Positions 36,409-48,214 are shown, counted from the stretch's first letter. The stretch: 64,000 nt of DNA from Sophora flavescens (GCA_030762895.1 CM061069.1:4399178-4463177); one strand, 5' to 3'. The notes: generated by a model not told the origin, from the sequence alone. Program-made: numbers and translations.

Positions 36409-39006
36409 CCCACCCCCACACTTAGTCATTTTTTTTCATCCTTCACCAAGAACATACAAAAAAACCCAAAAACCTCCATTGTTGATCTTTCCAAATTAAT
36501 CATTTTCTTTATTCCTTTCATCATCTAACAGGTAAACCCTTATTGGTTATGATCATAGTTGTCTTCCTCTTCATTCATTTTAATTCATTCTTGTCAAGAA
36601 AACCATTTTTCCATTTTCATGGATTTTCTTCATTTAATTCTAGAAAATCATAGGATGAAAATGTTTAAAGTATAACATTTTTTCTTAACTCTCCAATACT
36701 CTAGGATCATGGATCCAAGAGCTTGAAAAATTTAGAGGTCCCTAGCCTATTTTTTAATTGACCGAAACTCCTCTAAAATGGGTCAAGAATAAATTTTTTC
36801 ATCCTTTAACTTATGTTAGTGTTTCATGACAATTTTTATCTTCAATCTATAGCACTAGGGTCATGTATCCAAGATATTGAAGGAATTTGAAAACCCTGAC
36901 CCTATTTTCTTGGTGTTGATTGAACCCTAACCCTAGAGGTTAGATGGTTTTTGTTTCAATTTTAACTTGTTTTTATGATTGTTTGTTGAAGGTTAGAGTT
37001 GTAACTAGTGTAGTGATTAGTGTTTGGTGGAAGAAGAGAAACATTGAGGTGTTGGCAATCAAGGAAAAGTTAATCTTCAAGAGGTAAGGGGTGTTTACCT
37101 GAGGGGTTTTTGATTGCTACATGCTATCTGTGAGTTCTCTGTGTATTTATTCGTAGTGATTCTACGGTGTTTGATTTAATCTTACTTATTTGGTTATGTG
37201 ATTTTTAAATGTTATCTATGAAAGCATGTCATAATCTGTGATGTATGGATAACTGTGATGTATGGATTAACTTTTGTTTGATGTGATTGACTAAAAGACT
37301 AACAGTGGTTAGTGGTCAATTGTAATTAAGGATAAAACATTAAAAAAGTTTGAGGACAAACTTAAGTGTTTCGATTTATGGAAGTGGTAGAAAATGTTGA
37401 AAATAATAATATGAAATGATATTTTGGTGAAAGATTAAATTTATGAGTGACAGTGAGGACGAAACCGTGAAAAAATTTCATTTACGTTAAATTTTCCAAA
37501 ATAAATTCAAAAAGGAAATAATTAGTAACTAATATAAAATAAGCTTCAAAAATAATATTAATGTGGATGGTAAAAAATATTTTGGAAAAAGAAAAGTCAT
37601 TTTATTCACAAACAATTTTATTCTAAACGAAAAATAATTTAGAAAAAGTGATTTACAGCGAGACTATGAGAAATAGTTTTATTGTTTTGGAGAAAAATGT
37701 GTTAGAATTGATTGTCAGGGATTTGATGTATTTTCGGAAAAGAAATTTCAAAAGTAAGTAAATCTGATGGAAAAAAAAGAAATTCGTTATGATTTAACTT
37801 TTTATAAAAGAATTTCAACAGAAAATATTTTCTGCAAAAGGATTTTAAATCGGCGAAAATATTTCCGATAAACTTGGATAAGTTTCGGAATTTTGTTTTG
37901 GTAATTGTTTTTCACACAATGAAAAAGATGTTGAATAAAAAAAAGTGAGGACCTAGATGGTCGAGACATCGGGCTAGTGTTCCTATGAGTAAGTACGTCG
38001 ACTACATGTCCTATGTGTCGCGGGTTAAAGTCACAGTTGGCACATTTGAATCCGTGTCCTGTGTTAAGAATGAATGGGCTTGATGCCTAAGTAAGAACAG
38101 TCGTGAACTTTGAGCCTCGACAAGGAAAGAATGAACGAAAAAGAAAAGTAACGAGAATAAATGTTTTACATGCATTGTTTGGCAGACGTACCTTTGTTGG
38201 CCAGTGTGCCATGTATTGTTGGCCAATGTACCATGTATTATCGAGCTATAATCCACAAAGGGTGGATTGACATATTGGGGAAGTCGAGACCAAAGTGGTC
38301 TATTGGGGACATCCGGGTTCGTGAGCCACAAAGGCTGGGGCCTCGCAACCTCGAGTTGTGGACGTACGATGCAAAACGTGGATGTACTCAATCAGGGACT
38401 ACTCAATATTATTTTAGGTGCTTCAGTGTGATACCCTTTGACAATTGGAGCTTGAACCTAAATTAAAAGGCCGACCTCATGAGACAATTGTAGTAAGGGG
38501 TATTGCAGCCTAATCTTGCTCGACGAAGGGAAGTTACGATCTCCGGAGAATAAATATCAAAATTAGATGGTGGATGTTGAAGTGTCATGCATTTTTAAAA
38601 ATGCCGGGTATGAATCCCATTGTTTATAACATTATGTTTATTTTGAGAATTTATGTGATGTATATATGTGTATATGATGTTGTTTTGTGTGTCGCGCATG
38701 TAGTTATCCTGATAAAACTCATTTGTCGGTATCTCACCCTTGTAATATATTTGTTTTCATGGTTTTTGATGTTGTACCGTGGGACCCGAATACAGACATT
38801 GCAGAGGAGTTCCCTGTTTTACTCGAGGACATTAGTCCTGATAACTGAAGAGACCGTTGATCGTAGGGATGACCTCGAGGGTCATCCCAGTAGATGTTGG
38901 TTAGAGTGACCATCTCAACCAGGACATTAGGTTGTTTTTATACCCTTTTGAGGATAGTCTATATCTGGCTGCTGAGAGACATTCTTTTGGAGTAAGGGTT
39001 GTTCAG
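36409..39006 (+). repeat. 5' LTR of gypsy G4 (main part)
   Basis: It resembles the G3/G1 LTRs loosely near its start (CACCCCCACACTTAG, AATTCTAGAAAATCATAG, AACCCTAACCCTAGAGGTTAG) and then diverges. It runs to the Athila insertion and resumes at 45982-46275. Its true start is not visible because G3 occupies the left side. 37300-38000 is AT-rich and shows nothing codable; 38000-38900 is GC-richer and holds a 29-codon ORF at 38759. Confidence 0.65.
38759..38848 (+). CDS. Small acidic ORF in G4 LTR (29 codons)
   Basis: ATG to TGA, strongly acidic (contains VPWDPNTDIAEEFPVLLED). Its location before the LTR end, once the Athila insertion is removed, is like that of the MEEP-type ORFs in the other gypsy LTRs. 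No second copy in the window, so constraint cannot be judged. Confidence 0.2.
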   Translation: MVFDVVPWDPNTDIAEEFPVLLEDISPDN

Positions 39007-39011
39007 AATTT

Positions 39012-40438
39012 TGATGTGCGTGCGTTCCGGCAAGTGTACCGGATTCGTCGCCAAGTAATAAAAAGATATCGATCCCACAGAGACCGTGATCTCAAATCGC
39101 AACTAATTATCAAATCGATTAAACTGGACTATAAAAAAAAGGATTTTGGAAAGGTTTTGATTTTTGAAATAAGAGATAACTTAGAAAATCAGATAAGGAA
39201 TACAATCAAGTAAAACAAAAAGTAAATCAATTTGGGGGTTTTTCAGATCTAAAGGGATTCCTAGGAATTGGGTAACCAACAAGATTGTTTATGTTACTAA
39301 ATTTACTACCACTTGTTAATTATCAAAATTGCTTTGAAGGCGAATTTATCCTCAAATAGTTAATGCTCCCTCTCGGGTTACAAAAACCATGCCCAATTAA
39401 ACCAACCCCTACTCTCGTGGTAGTCAAATTTAGATTGAACCCTTTAAGTTTCGTGACAATTCGTTAATCCTCGAAGGACCGCTTCTAACTCTCGTGATTT
39501 AAGTCCCAAGTCTGATTCTATAGATCCGATACCTAAGTTCACCGCTATGTTCCTCCTTAGAATATCTACGACACGCAAATAAGTGGCCACAGAATTTACG
39601 AGTAATTAAAACAATAGAAATCAAATCTAAACCAAAATCGAAATTAACAAAGGTAAAACATCAATTCGTAACATAAAAACAGATCTTGGGCATAGCCCCA
39701 ATCCCTAGAAATAAAGCTATTACTCAAGCATTGCCATGGTGATGACAAGCTTGGTTAACAAAAACATGAAGTAAAAAATAAGAGAAGCGAGTAAGAAGAA
39801 GAAGAGACATATCCTAAAAAAAATTGCCTAAGTGTAGCAGCCCAAAAAGTCCCTTAGTCTCTGCCTAGATGCCATATTTATAGAATAGGGAAGTTTGAAT
39901 CCTAATCAAACACAAATTCAGATCAATTCAGTATCTTCAGATCCAAAAACTGCGCGTCACGACCGTGATGGCCATCACGGCCAGGCCGTGATGGATTCTG
40001 CCTTGGGCGTTGCTTCACTGATTGGTCTATCATGGTCGTGACCACCATCACGGCTAGGCCGTGATCAGTTCTGCCCGTGAGAGTCTGGTTCAGGTGACAT
40101 GTCACGACCGTGATGGGATCACGGCTAGGTCGTGACCAGTTCTGACTTTAGCCTTCTTTCTTTTTAGCTCTACTCGATCATGGCCATGATGGTCATCACG
40201 GCTAGGCTGTGATGGGCTCTGTTTGGCTCATTTTCTTCACTTTTCAAGCAACATATTCATGCAAGCTCCATCATGGTCAATCTTGAGCATTTAATATTTA
40301 ATTCCTGAAAAAAACACCACAAAACCGCCTTATCCGTTCCAAGGTAAATACTAACCAAAGTCAAATTAAAAAATGCGTAAACTATATGAAAATGCATGTA
40401 AAATGTCAATGAAATATGAGGTGAAATCCCACTCATCA
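39012..40438 (-). repeat. 3' LTR of Athila-like element
   Basis: It aligns to 44570-45981 almost throughout. It contains five near-palindromic modules around TCACGGCCGTGA / GGCTAGGCCGTGA at about 39955-40215. The right LTR has a short deletion near 45200 relative to this copy. Confidence 0.9.
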
Positions 40439-40455
40439 AACTACCCCAAGCTTAA
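40439..40455 (-). other. Polypurine tract of Athila-like element
   Basis: The minus strand reads AAGCTTGGGGTAGTT just before the LTR, after GGACAAGCAAAGTCTT, the usual Athila/Tat context. A similar CTACCCCAAGCTTAA occurs again at about 41529-41541. Confidence 0.75.
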
Positions 40456-42040
40456 GACTTTGCTTGTCCTCAAGCAATCACCAAGGCCAGAAGATATAAA
40501 CAATCAGAGCATGGATAGTGAACCAAGAACTCGAGTAACTAATCCAAGTAATAGGCATATTCAATAAGTACCCAAGAGACAATCAATTTCGAGTCCAATT
40601 AGAAGCTTACGTTTCCTAAATTCATATTCTCACTGATTCGGGCACTCTTCTTACCTCACTCAAGTGTTTAAGGGTATATGACAATTCGCTCAATTTACTC
40701 AAGGAGGGTATTCTACCATAAGCTTGACTATCAACCAAATCTCTACTTTATTAATGAAAACACGTAAGGATCAAGAGGTCTTTTATTCTGGTTGTAATGA
40801 GGTAGTGGGATTAATCGTTAGGTAGGGAAATCAAGAGGGTTAAACAAAATATCAACATTGCAAAGCATGACAACCTTCTAAAATACCTTTTTGGTCTTTT
40901 GTTCACTTTTCCACCTTTCTTTCTTTCTTTTTATTTTTATTTCTCACTTTCTTTTTGTTATCCCCTTCACCATTTTTTTGTTTATTTTATTTTATTTATT
41001 TGGAGAAGGGGAGATTTTCAATTCAAGAGAACTATTTTTCTAACTTTTTATCCCACAGTTTATTCTTCAAACTACCTTTTTACCCTTTTTGCAATACTTT
41101 AAAAGGTGTCATACCAAGCATCATTCATCAAAATAATTCAAGGTACCAAGAAAAGTATTTTATTCTTTTAGGCTCAAAACTGGGTAACTAAGGGGTGGCA
41201 TTTAATCAATCAAAGCTCGGAAGGCCAGAGAGTACCTTTTTTTGGCTCAAAATCTCACATTTAGTAGTTTAAAATAAATGAGAAACACAAATTGAAGGAA
41301 CCACATGCTAATTATCAACTATCAAAAGATCATCTCAAGAATTTTTATTTTTAGCCATATCACAAGAATAAAAAATTGGGTTAAAAAATTCACTATCTCA
41401 ATTTATTTGGCACCAAGTTCTCACAATTGGGTGCATACTCTAAGCAAAGGGCAATCTAATCATGTGACCATGCCTATGTGAATGCAACATGAAAAATGTA
41501 AAAATGCAAAAAATTGCAAAAATACCCCTACCCCAAGCTTAAAAACTTATATTGTCCCTAATGTAAATAATCAAGTTGGAGAGAGGAGAAAAATGGAACA
41601 ACTCACCGAGGTGGTAGCGGGTGCTGGCTCACATGCCATTCAAAAAGTTGTTGGAAATTGTATCACGGCCGTGATAGGCATTACGGCTAGGACGTGATCA
41701 ATTCTGGTCTTCAAGGTCCTTCTCATCACGCCCGTGATGGATGTCACGGCTGGGCCGTGGTCCTTTCTGGTCTTCTTTGGTTAGCTCATCAAGGCCGTGA
41801 CCACAGTCATGGCCTGGGCGTGATGACTTATGACTTTATTTGTCCTTGCCCCTTTTGCTCTTCCTGCTTTCATAACCTCAAAACACTTGGCAAATCCATC
41901 AATTAGTGATCTTTCTTTTCTTATCTTCTCCAATTATTCAAAAACAAAATTCAAAAACAAATGGAAAAGGGAAAGAAAACTTGGGTTGCCTCCCAAGAAG
42001 CGCTTATTTATGGTCTTAAACTTGACCATACTTCTTTCAA
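40456..42040 (-). other. Non-coding 3' region of Athila-like element
   Basis: No gene in 1.6 kb. It holds a second PPT-like site (about 41529-41541), three GGCCGTGA palindrome modules (about 41665-41825) and, next to the protease end (about 41984-42004), the stretch GCGCTTATTTATGG / TTGCCTCCCAAGAAGC whose complement is the GCTTCTTGGGAGGCAA often seen downstream of Athila/Tat pol. This suggests pol was deleted between protease and this motif. Confidence 0.6.
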
Positions 42041-43195
42041 TCAACCGGGGTCGGTTGGGCCTAGAAGTTCAAGAACACTTCTCTTCCATGGGAGTCCTTC
42101 AAAGAGCCGATTTTGCTCATATGGCCAATTGCGCTTTCGCTTTGCTCTTTTCACTCTGAGTTTCATGGCCTTACTCCCTCCTGGCAAAAGTTTTGTTTCC
42201 ACATGATGAGCAACTCCAACTTCATCACCACTGGGTGCATCATTCGTCATGCAAATCTTCGGAGTTGCTTCCATGTTAAGTTCTTCCTTCTCCTCTGGAG
42301 ACGTTATATCGATCCTGCACACATGACTCTCAAAAGGAGGGTTGTTATATGAGTTAGTCAAATCAAAATCTACCCTACCTTCCTCTACATTCAGAGAGAG
42401 TTTGCCATTCTTTACGTCTATTATCGCTCCAGCGGTGGCCAAGAAAGGCCTTCCTAGAATGACGGTGAATTTAGAATTCCCGTTCATATCCAACACCATG
42501 AAATCGGTGGGAATGAAAAATTTCCCCACCTTTACAAGAACATTCTCTAGTATGCCTAGAGGAGTTTTAGTTGAGCCATCCGCAAATTGTAAAGAGAATT
42601 TGGATGGACTCAATTCCTTTGTTCCAAACCTCTCCAAGATAGTAAGCGGCATCAAGCTCGCACTAGCTCCTAAGTCACATAAGGCTTGGTCTATTTTCAC
42701 TTCTCCAACTGAGCAAGCAATAGAGAAACTACCTGGATCTTTTAGTTTAGGAGGCATATTAGTTTTTATCATGACATTGTGCTCCTCAATTAAGCTCTTA
42801 GTTTCTATTTCTACTTGCTTTCTCTTGACCAACCTTTGTGGGAAAGGTATTGGGGGTTGGTAAGGTGGTGGAGGGACATACTTTGGCTCTGGCTCTTCAT
42901 CTTTGCTCATGTCCTCCTCACATTCCACATCCTTTTCAGCTACCCCAAGCTTATCATCCCTCAAGTATATGGCATTACAATGTTCATTAGGATTAACTTC
43001 GGGTTGTCCCGGAAACGTACCCTTAGGTCTAGAATATATGCTGGCTTGTTCGACAATTTGAGTTTCTAACATCTTATTGTGGATGGCTAAGTTATTTACC
43101 TTAGATGCTAACTCTTTTATTGCCTCATTGACTGCCCTACCTTGTTTCCTAAACTCTTCATTTTGTTTTGTTTGAGTTTCAACAAAACTTGCCAA
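42041..43195 (-). CDS. Athila-type Gag C-terminus and protease
   Basis: 384 open codons on the minus strand. Residues 1-60 have a coiled-coil-like segment (EAIKELASKVNNLAIHNK). About 110-130 is Pro-rich. About 170-270 is an aspartic protease fold of the Athila kind: LCDLGASASLMPLTILERFG has Asp-Leu-Gly in place of Asp-Ser/Thr-Gly, then VILGRPFLATAGAIIDVKNG. The tail is basic. The frame continues upstream through a stop (TAA at about 43290). It processes Gag in active elements; here it lacks a downstream RT. Confidence 0.85.
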   Translation of the reverse strand: MASFVETQTKQNEEFRKQGRAVNEAIKELASKVNNLAIHNKMLETQIVEQASIYSRPKGTFPGQPEVNPNEHCNAIYLRDDKLGVAEKDVECEEDMSKDEEPEPKYVPPPPYQPPIPFPQRLVKRKQVEIETKSLIEEHNVMIKTNMPPKLKDPGSFSIACSVGEVKIDQALCDLGASASLMPLTILERFGTKELSPSKFSLQFADGSTKTPLGILENVLVKVGKFFIPTDFMVLDMNGNSKFTVILGRPFLATAGAIIDVKNGKLSLNVEEGRVDFDLTNSYNNPPFESHVCRIDITSPEEKEELNMEATPKICMTNDAPSGDEVGVAHHVETKLLPGGSKAMKLRVKRAKRKRNWPYEQNRLFEGLPWKRSVLELLGPTDPG

Positions 43196-43291
43196 AAGAG
43201 ACTCAAGTTTTGACTTTTGTACTTGAGGATACCCCGATGCGGGTTTCCTATTACCTTGGCCTTCTTGGAATTCATGGTTCAGTGTGTTGCT

Positions 43292-43519
43292 TTAGTTCCC
43301 GTAGGAGAGGTAAGGGTTGTTCTTCCTTCCTTGGTTGTAAGGATTTGGGGAAGCATAATTTGGCAACTTCGGGTTCGTGTCGTAGAAGTTGTGACAAGAG
43401 TTCACTTGTTCCCCCGAAGCGCCGGATCCATGAGCAATACCATGTGGGCACTCCATTATGTCATGTCCCTGCATTCCACAAATCTCACAAACAATATTAG
43501 TAGCACCTATTGAACTCAC
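43292..43519 (-). pseudogene. Athila Gag zinc-knuckle segment
   Basis: 75 codons containing CEICGMQGHDIMEC (CX2CX4HX4C) and an Asn/Pro-rich tail. It is separated from the protease frame by a single TAA. Part of the same gag. Confidence 0.8.
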
Positions 43520-43586
43520 GTTAGCCCTTTCACATCAAAGCGTTTATTCAGTGAGTCAATTTTAGACATGATGAGATCAGTGCTAT

Positions 43587-44402
43587 TCATTTCAAACTTA
43601 CCCCCAAAATCTTTTTTGGGTCATTACCTCTTTCTGAACCCCATTGGTGGTAGTTGGTGGCCACGTTTTCAATGATGTCGAATGCCTCAGTCAGAGGCCT
43701 ATTCATAAAGGCTCCACCAGCCGCGGAGTTAAGTGACACCTTCGAAGAGTAGTCCAATCCGTTGTAGAAGGTGTGCACTAATAACCACCTATCGAGTCCA
43801 TGATGTGGGCAAGACTCCAGCAATCCCTTGTAGCAATCCCAAGCTTCTGATAAGCATTCTCTGTCCTTTTGGAAGAAGCCGGTGATCTGGGTTCGTAGGT
43901 AAGCCGTCTTGGATGGAGGGAAGAATTTCTCCAAGAATGCCTGCTCCAGTTGGTCCCAATTCGACAAGGTATTAGCTGGCACTTGCTTCAGTCAAGCTTT
44001 TGCTTTTCCAGTAAGAAAGGAGGGGAACAACCTCAAACGAATAGCATCAACCGGGGCGCCTTGAATTCTAACTGCATCGGTGAACTCCAAGAATGTCTCC
44101 ACGTGATCAGTCGAGTCCTCCGAGGGCAATCCTCCGAATTGATGTTGCATAATCATGTTAATTAGCATAGGCGGTATAGTGTAGTTCTCCGCCTCAATCT
44201 CTGGCCTAGCAATCCTAGTTCGCAAACCCCTAGCATTTAGGGATGTGTAGTCCTTCAAGGGTTTCGTATCCGGTAGATTCGCCATGAGTGGAATGAGAAT
44301 AAATCTCTCTCTCTCTCTTTGTAGTTTCCTACGTCTATGAGATGTCATTTCGACTTCGGGGTCGACCTCACTAAGGTTTCCAAGACTTAGTGATCTTTGC
44401 AT
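43587..44402 (-). pseudogene. Athila Gag N-terminal and core
   Basis: 44402-43992 (MQRSLSLGNLSEVDPEVEM start, SLNARGLRTRIARPEIEAEN) and 43982-43587 (NWDQLEQAFLEKFFPPSKT, LSEAWDCYKGLLESCPHHGL, TFYNGLD) form one retrotransposon gag core, broken by one TGA at about 43990 (GKAKA*LKQ). The PBS lies 150 bp upstream. Few breaks suggest recent loss of coding capacity. Confidence 0.85.
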
Positions 44403-44547
44403 AAAAGATAAAACAGAGAGATAAATACTAAAAAAGAGAAAAAGAAATTGATGAAAATTTTTTATGACAAAAATCTGTTAAAAAGAGAAAGAAAAGGTCC
44501 AGAAAAATCAATTTAAAAATTAAATTGAGATTCAAGAAAGCACAGTT

Positions 44548-44563
44548 CCCGGCAACGGCGCCA
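44548..44563 (-). other. Primer binding site (tRNA-Asp) of Athila-like element
   Basis: The minus strand reads TGGCGCCGTTGCCGGG, the Athila-type primer site, six bases inside the 5' LTR edge. Confidence 0.85.
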
Positions 44564-44569
44564 AAAACT

Positions 44570-45981
44570 TGATGTGCGTGCATTCCGACAAGTGTACCGG
44601 ATTCATCGCCAAGTAATAAAAAGATATCGATCCCACAGAGACCGTGATCTCAAATCGCAACTAATTATCAAATCGAACAAACTGGACTATAAAAAAAGGA
44701 TTTTGAAAAGGTTTTGATTTTTGAAATAAGAGATAACTTAGAAAATCAGATAAGGAATGCAATCAAGTAAAACATAAAGTAAATCAATTTGGGGGGTTTT
44801 CAGATCTAAAGGGATTCCTAGGAATTGAGTTACCAACAAGATTGTTTATGTTACTAAGTTGACTACCACTTGTTAATTATCAAAATTGCTTTGAAGACGA
44901 ATTTATCCTCAAATAGTTAATTCGCCCTCTCGGGTTACAAAAACCGTGCCCAATTAAACCAACCCCTACTCTCGTGGTAGTCGAATTTAGATTGAACCCT
45001 TTAAGTTTCGTGACAATTCGTTAATCCTCGAAGGACCGCTTCTAACTCTCATGATTTATGTCCTAAGTATGATTCTATAGATCAGATACCTAAGTTCACC
45101 GCTATGTTCCTCCTTAGGATATCTACGACACGCAAATAAGTGGCCACCGAATTTAGAGTAATTAAAACAATAGAAATCAGATCTAAAGCAAAATCGAAAT
45201 TTTCAATTCATAACATAAAAACAGATCTTGGGCATAGCCCCAATCCCTAGAAATAAAGCTACTACTCAAGCATTGTCTTGGTGATGACAAGCTTGGTTAA
45301 CAAAAACATGAAGTAAAAAATAAGAAAAGAGAGGAAGAAGAAGAAGAGAGAGATCCTAAAAAAAATTGCCTAAGTGTAGCGGCCCAAAAAGTCCCCTTAG
45401 TCTCTGCCTAGATGCCATATTTATAGATTAGGGAAGTTTGAATCCCAATCAAACACAAATTCAGATCAATTCAGTTTCTTCAGATCCAAAAACTACGCGT
45501 CACAACCGTGATGGCCATCATGGCCAGGCCGTGACGGATTCTGCCTTGGGCGTTGCTTCACTGATTGGTCTGTCACGGCCGTGACCACCATCACGACTAG
45601 GCCGTGATCAGTTCTGCCTGTGAGGGTCTGGTTCAGCTGACATGTCACGACCGTGATGGGCATCATGGCTAGGCCGTGACCAGTTCTGACTTTAGCCTTC
45701 TTTCTTTTTAGCTCTACTCGATCATGGCCATGATGGTCATCACGTCTAGGCCGTGATGGGCTCTGTTTGGCTCATTTTCTTCACTTTTCAAGCCCCATCT
45801 TCATGCAAGCTCCATCATGGTCAATCTCGAGCATTTAATCTTTAATTCCTGCAAAACAACACCACAAAACCGCCTTACCCGTTCCAAGGTAAAAACTAAC
45901 CAAAGTCAAATTAAAAAATGCCTAAACTATATGAAAATGCATGTAAAATGTCAATGAAATATGAGGTGAAATCACACATCA
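44570..45981 (-). repeat. 5' LTR of Athila-like element
   Basis: Partner of 39012-40438, with the same GGCCGTGA modules (about 45500-45760). High similarity between the two LTRs points to a younger insertion than the heavily decayed copia elements. Confidence 0.9.
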
Positions 45982-46275
45982 ACTTTTCAGTTCAGTAAAG
46001 TATAATTATATCTTTTGGTTAGGTATATATTTCTGAAAAATCAACTCATATGCTGTGATGCGTATTACATTTATGAAGTATGCAGTAGCGTATATGAAGT
46101 TGCTATATGTTAATGTTTGCATGCTGAAACTTTATTTACCACGCAAGAAAATTTTTTATAACCTTTTTCGAACGTAGTTATGTATTTAAATTATTTTCCC
46201 GAAAGCAACCAGCTTTCATTTTCGTTTTATATTTCTGAAATGAGTTAATCATGTAATGCCCAAGGGGGTGTTACA
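45982..46275 (+). repeat. 5' LTR of gypsy G4 (end part)
   Basis: It resumes the LTR after the Athila insertion and ends CCAAGGGGGTGTTACA. It is followed by TTAGTGATATTAGAGCTGG, a changed form of the tRNA-iMet primer site (46276-46294). Confidence 0.7.
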
Positions 46276-46383
46276 TTAGTGATATTAGAGCTGGTCGAGT
46301 CTTTTGGGAACCTTGGGGATTAGGTCTGTTATGTTTGTGTTGTGTGATCTCTGATTATGAATTGATTGAATTGCTTCTTAGAA
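46276..46383 (+). other. Primer site and leader of G4
   Basis: PBS-like TTAGTGATATTAGAGC followed by about 90 bp of leader up to the first array unit. Confidence 0.5.
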
Positions 46384-46458
46384 GTAATGTGTGATAATAC
46401 ATAAGCATACGTTTCAGTTTATGGTTGTAGACTGGCTGATTTTGTCTTGTAGGGCAAT

Positions 46459-47299
46459 TATGGAACCAGAATTTGGACGTGGATGTGACCGTGGAAGTGG
46501 CCGTATAGGATGTCGTGGTGGCGGCCGTGGTAATATAAGAGAGAACAATGATGATGCTGGTGGGATGAATTACGCAGCGCAAGCCATGGCCAATGTTACA
46601 ACTGCCATAGCACAACAAACAGCTCTTATGGCTGCACATAACCAACAAGATCAAATTTGAGCTGAGCAAGCTGCTGAGGCTAGAGGATTAACTACCTTTC
46701 GTCGCCAGAATCCTTTGCAATTTCATGGTGATACCAATCCTGAGAAGGCTAATTTGTGGATACGAGAATTGGAAAATATTTTCAAGCTTATCAACAGCCT
46801 TGAAGGAGTGAAAGTCCCGTATGCTGCTTTTCTGCTTTTAGGCGATGCGGAATATTGGTGGAATGGTACTAGACAGCTGCTGGAAGCGGGCAACCAGGAA
46901 ATAACTTGGAATGTTTTCCGCACTACTTTTCTGGATAAGAACTTCCATCAGAGCACCAGAGTTGAGAAAGAACAAGAGTTTCTACGTCTACAACAGAGAG
47001 AACTGTTTGTTGGGGAATCTACGGTGAAGTTTGAACCCCTCACCATGTATTTCAATTTCTTTCAAGCTCAACATGATGAGGATTGGAAATGTGAGAAATT
47101 CGAAGGAGGTCTATGATACGAGATTAAGGAGTCAGTGCTACCGCTTGAAATTCGTAACTTTCAAGCTTTGGTCGAAGAGTGTCGGAAGGTGGAACTGATG
47201 AGGAAGGGGAGAGATAATTGGGGTAACATCGGAAGACCATCTCAATTTTAGAATCAATATCATAATCAAAGGGTGGAACAAGCTCAGAATAAGCCATAT
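46459..47299 (+). pseudogene. Gag array copy 1
   Basis: MEPEF start, Gly/Arg-rich N-terminus, MNYAAQAMANV. Stop TGA after HNQQDQI; then the gag core AEYWWNGTRQLLEAGNQEIT is open to a second stop at 47114 (GGL*YEI). It has the ELFVGESTVKFEPL variant seen only in copy 4. Confidence 0.85.
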
Positions 47300-47374
47300 G
47301 TAATGTGTGATAATACATAAGCATTCGATTCAGTTTCTGGTTTCAGAATGACTGATTTTGCCTTGTAGGTCAAT

Positions 47375-48214
47375 TATGGAACCAGAATTTAGAAGTGGAC
47401 GTGGTCGTGGAAGTGGCCATATAGGCGGTCGTGGTGGCAGTCGTGGTAATACATGAGAGAACAATGATGATGCTGGTGGGATGAATTACGCAGCGCAAGC
47501 CATGGCCAATGTTGCAACTGCCATAGCACAACAAACAGCTCTTATGGCTGCACATAACCAACAAGATCAAATTTGAGCTGAGCAAGTTGTCGAGGCTAGA
47601 GGATTAACTACCTTTCGTCACCAGAATCCTCTGCAATTTCATGGTGATACCAATCCTGAGAAGGCTAATTTGTGGATACAAGAATTTTGAAAGATTTTCA
47701 AGCTCATCAATAGCCTTGAAGGAGTGAAAGTCCCGTAAGCTACTTTTCTGCTTTTCGACAAAGCTGAATATTGGTGGAATGGTACTTGGCAGCTGCTGGA
47801 AGCGGGCAACCAGGAAATAACTTGGAATGATTTCCACACTACTATTCTAGATAAAAACTTCCCTCAGAGTGCCAGAGTTGAGAAAGAGCAAGAGTTTCTA
47901 TGTCTACAACAGAGAGAAATGCCTGTTGGGGAATGTGTGGCGAAGTTTGAACCCTCACCAAGTATTTCCATATCTTTCAAGCTCAACCCGATGAGGGTTG
48001 GAAATGTGAGAAATTCGAAGGAGGTCTACGATATGAGATTAAGGAGTCGGTGCTACTGCTTGAAATTCTTAACTTTCAAGCTTTGGTCGAAAAGTGTCGG
48101 AAGGTGGAACTGATGAGGAAGGGGAGAGACAATCGGGGTAACATCCGAGGACCATCTCAATTTTAGAGTGAATATCATAATCAAAGGGTGGGACAAGCTC
48201 AGAAGAAGCCATAT
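47375..48214 (+). pseudogene. Gag array copy 2
   Basis: Same segment. It has an additional stop in the Gly-rich part (GNT*E), the shared TGA after DQI, a TGA after QEF and a TAA after KVP, and a one-base loss near 47950 (CCCTCACC) that shifts frame. It is the most damaged copy together with copy 5. Confidence 0.8.

Larger units (their letters stand above)
39012..45981 (-). mobile_element. Athila-like Ty3/gypsy element, gag-protease only
   Basis: Two LTRs (39012-40438 and 44570-45981) are highly similar and begin TGATGTGCG. Flanks AATTT (39007-39011) and ACTTT (45982-45986) look like a 5-bp duplication with one change. In minus orientation a tRNA-Asp primer site, gag, protease and a PPT are present. 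RT, RNase H and integrase are missing: the internal part is only 4.1 kb. It is inserted in the G4 LTR. Confidence 0.9.

Noticed and set aside
38011..38466. Two opposite ORFs of 101-126 codons
   Set aside because: They overlap each other inside the G4 LTR, have no domain and have no second copy to test.
42113..42863. Plus-strand ORFs of 79-173 codons
   Set aside because: Antisense shadows of the Athila gag-protease frame.
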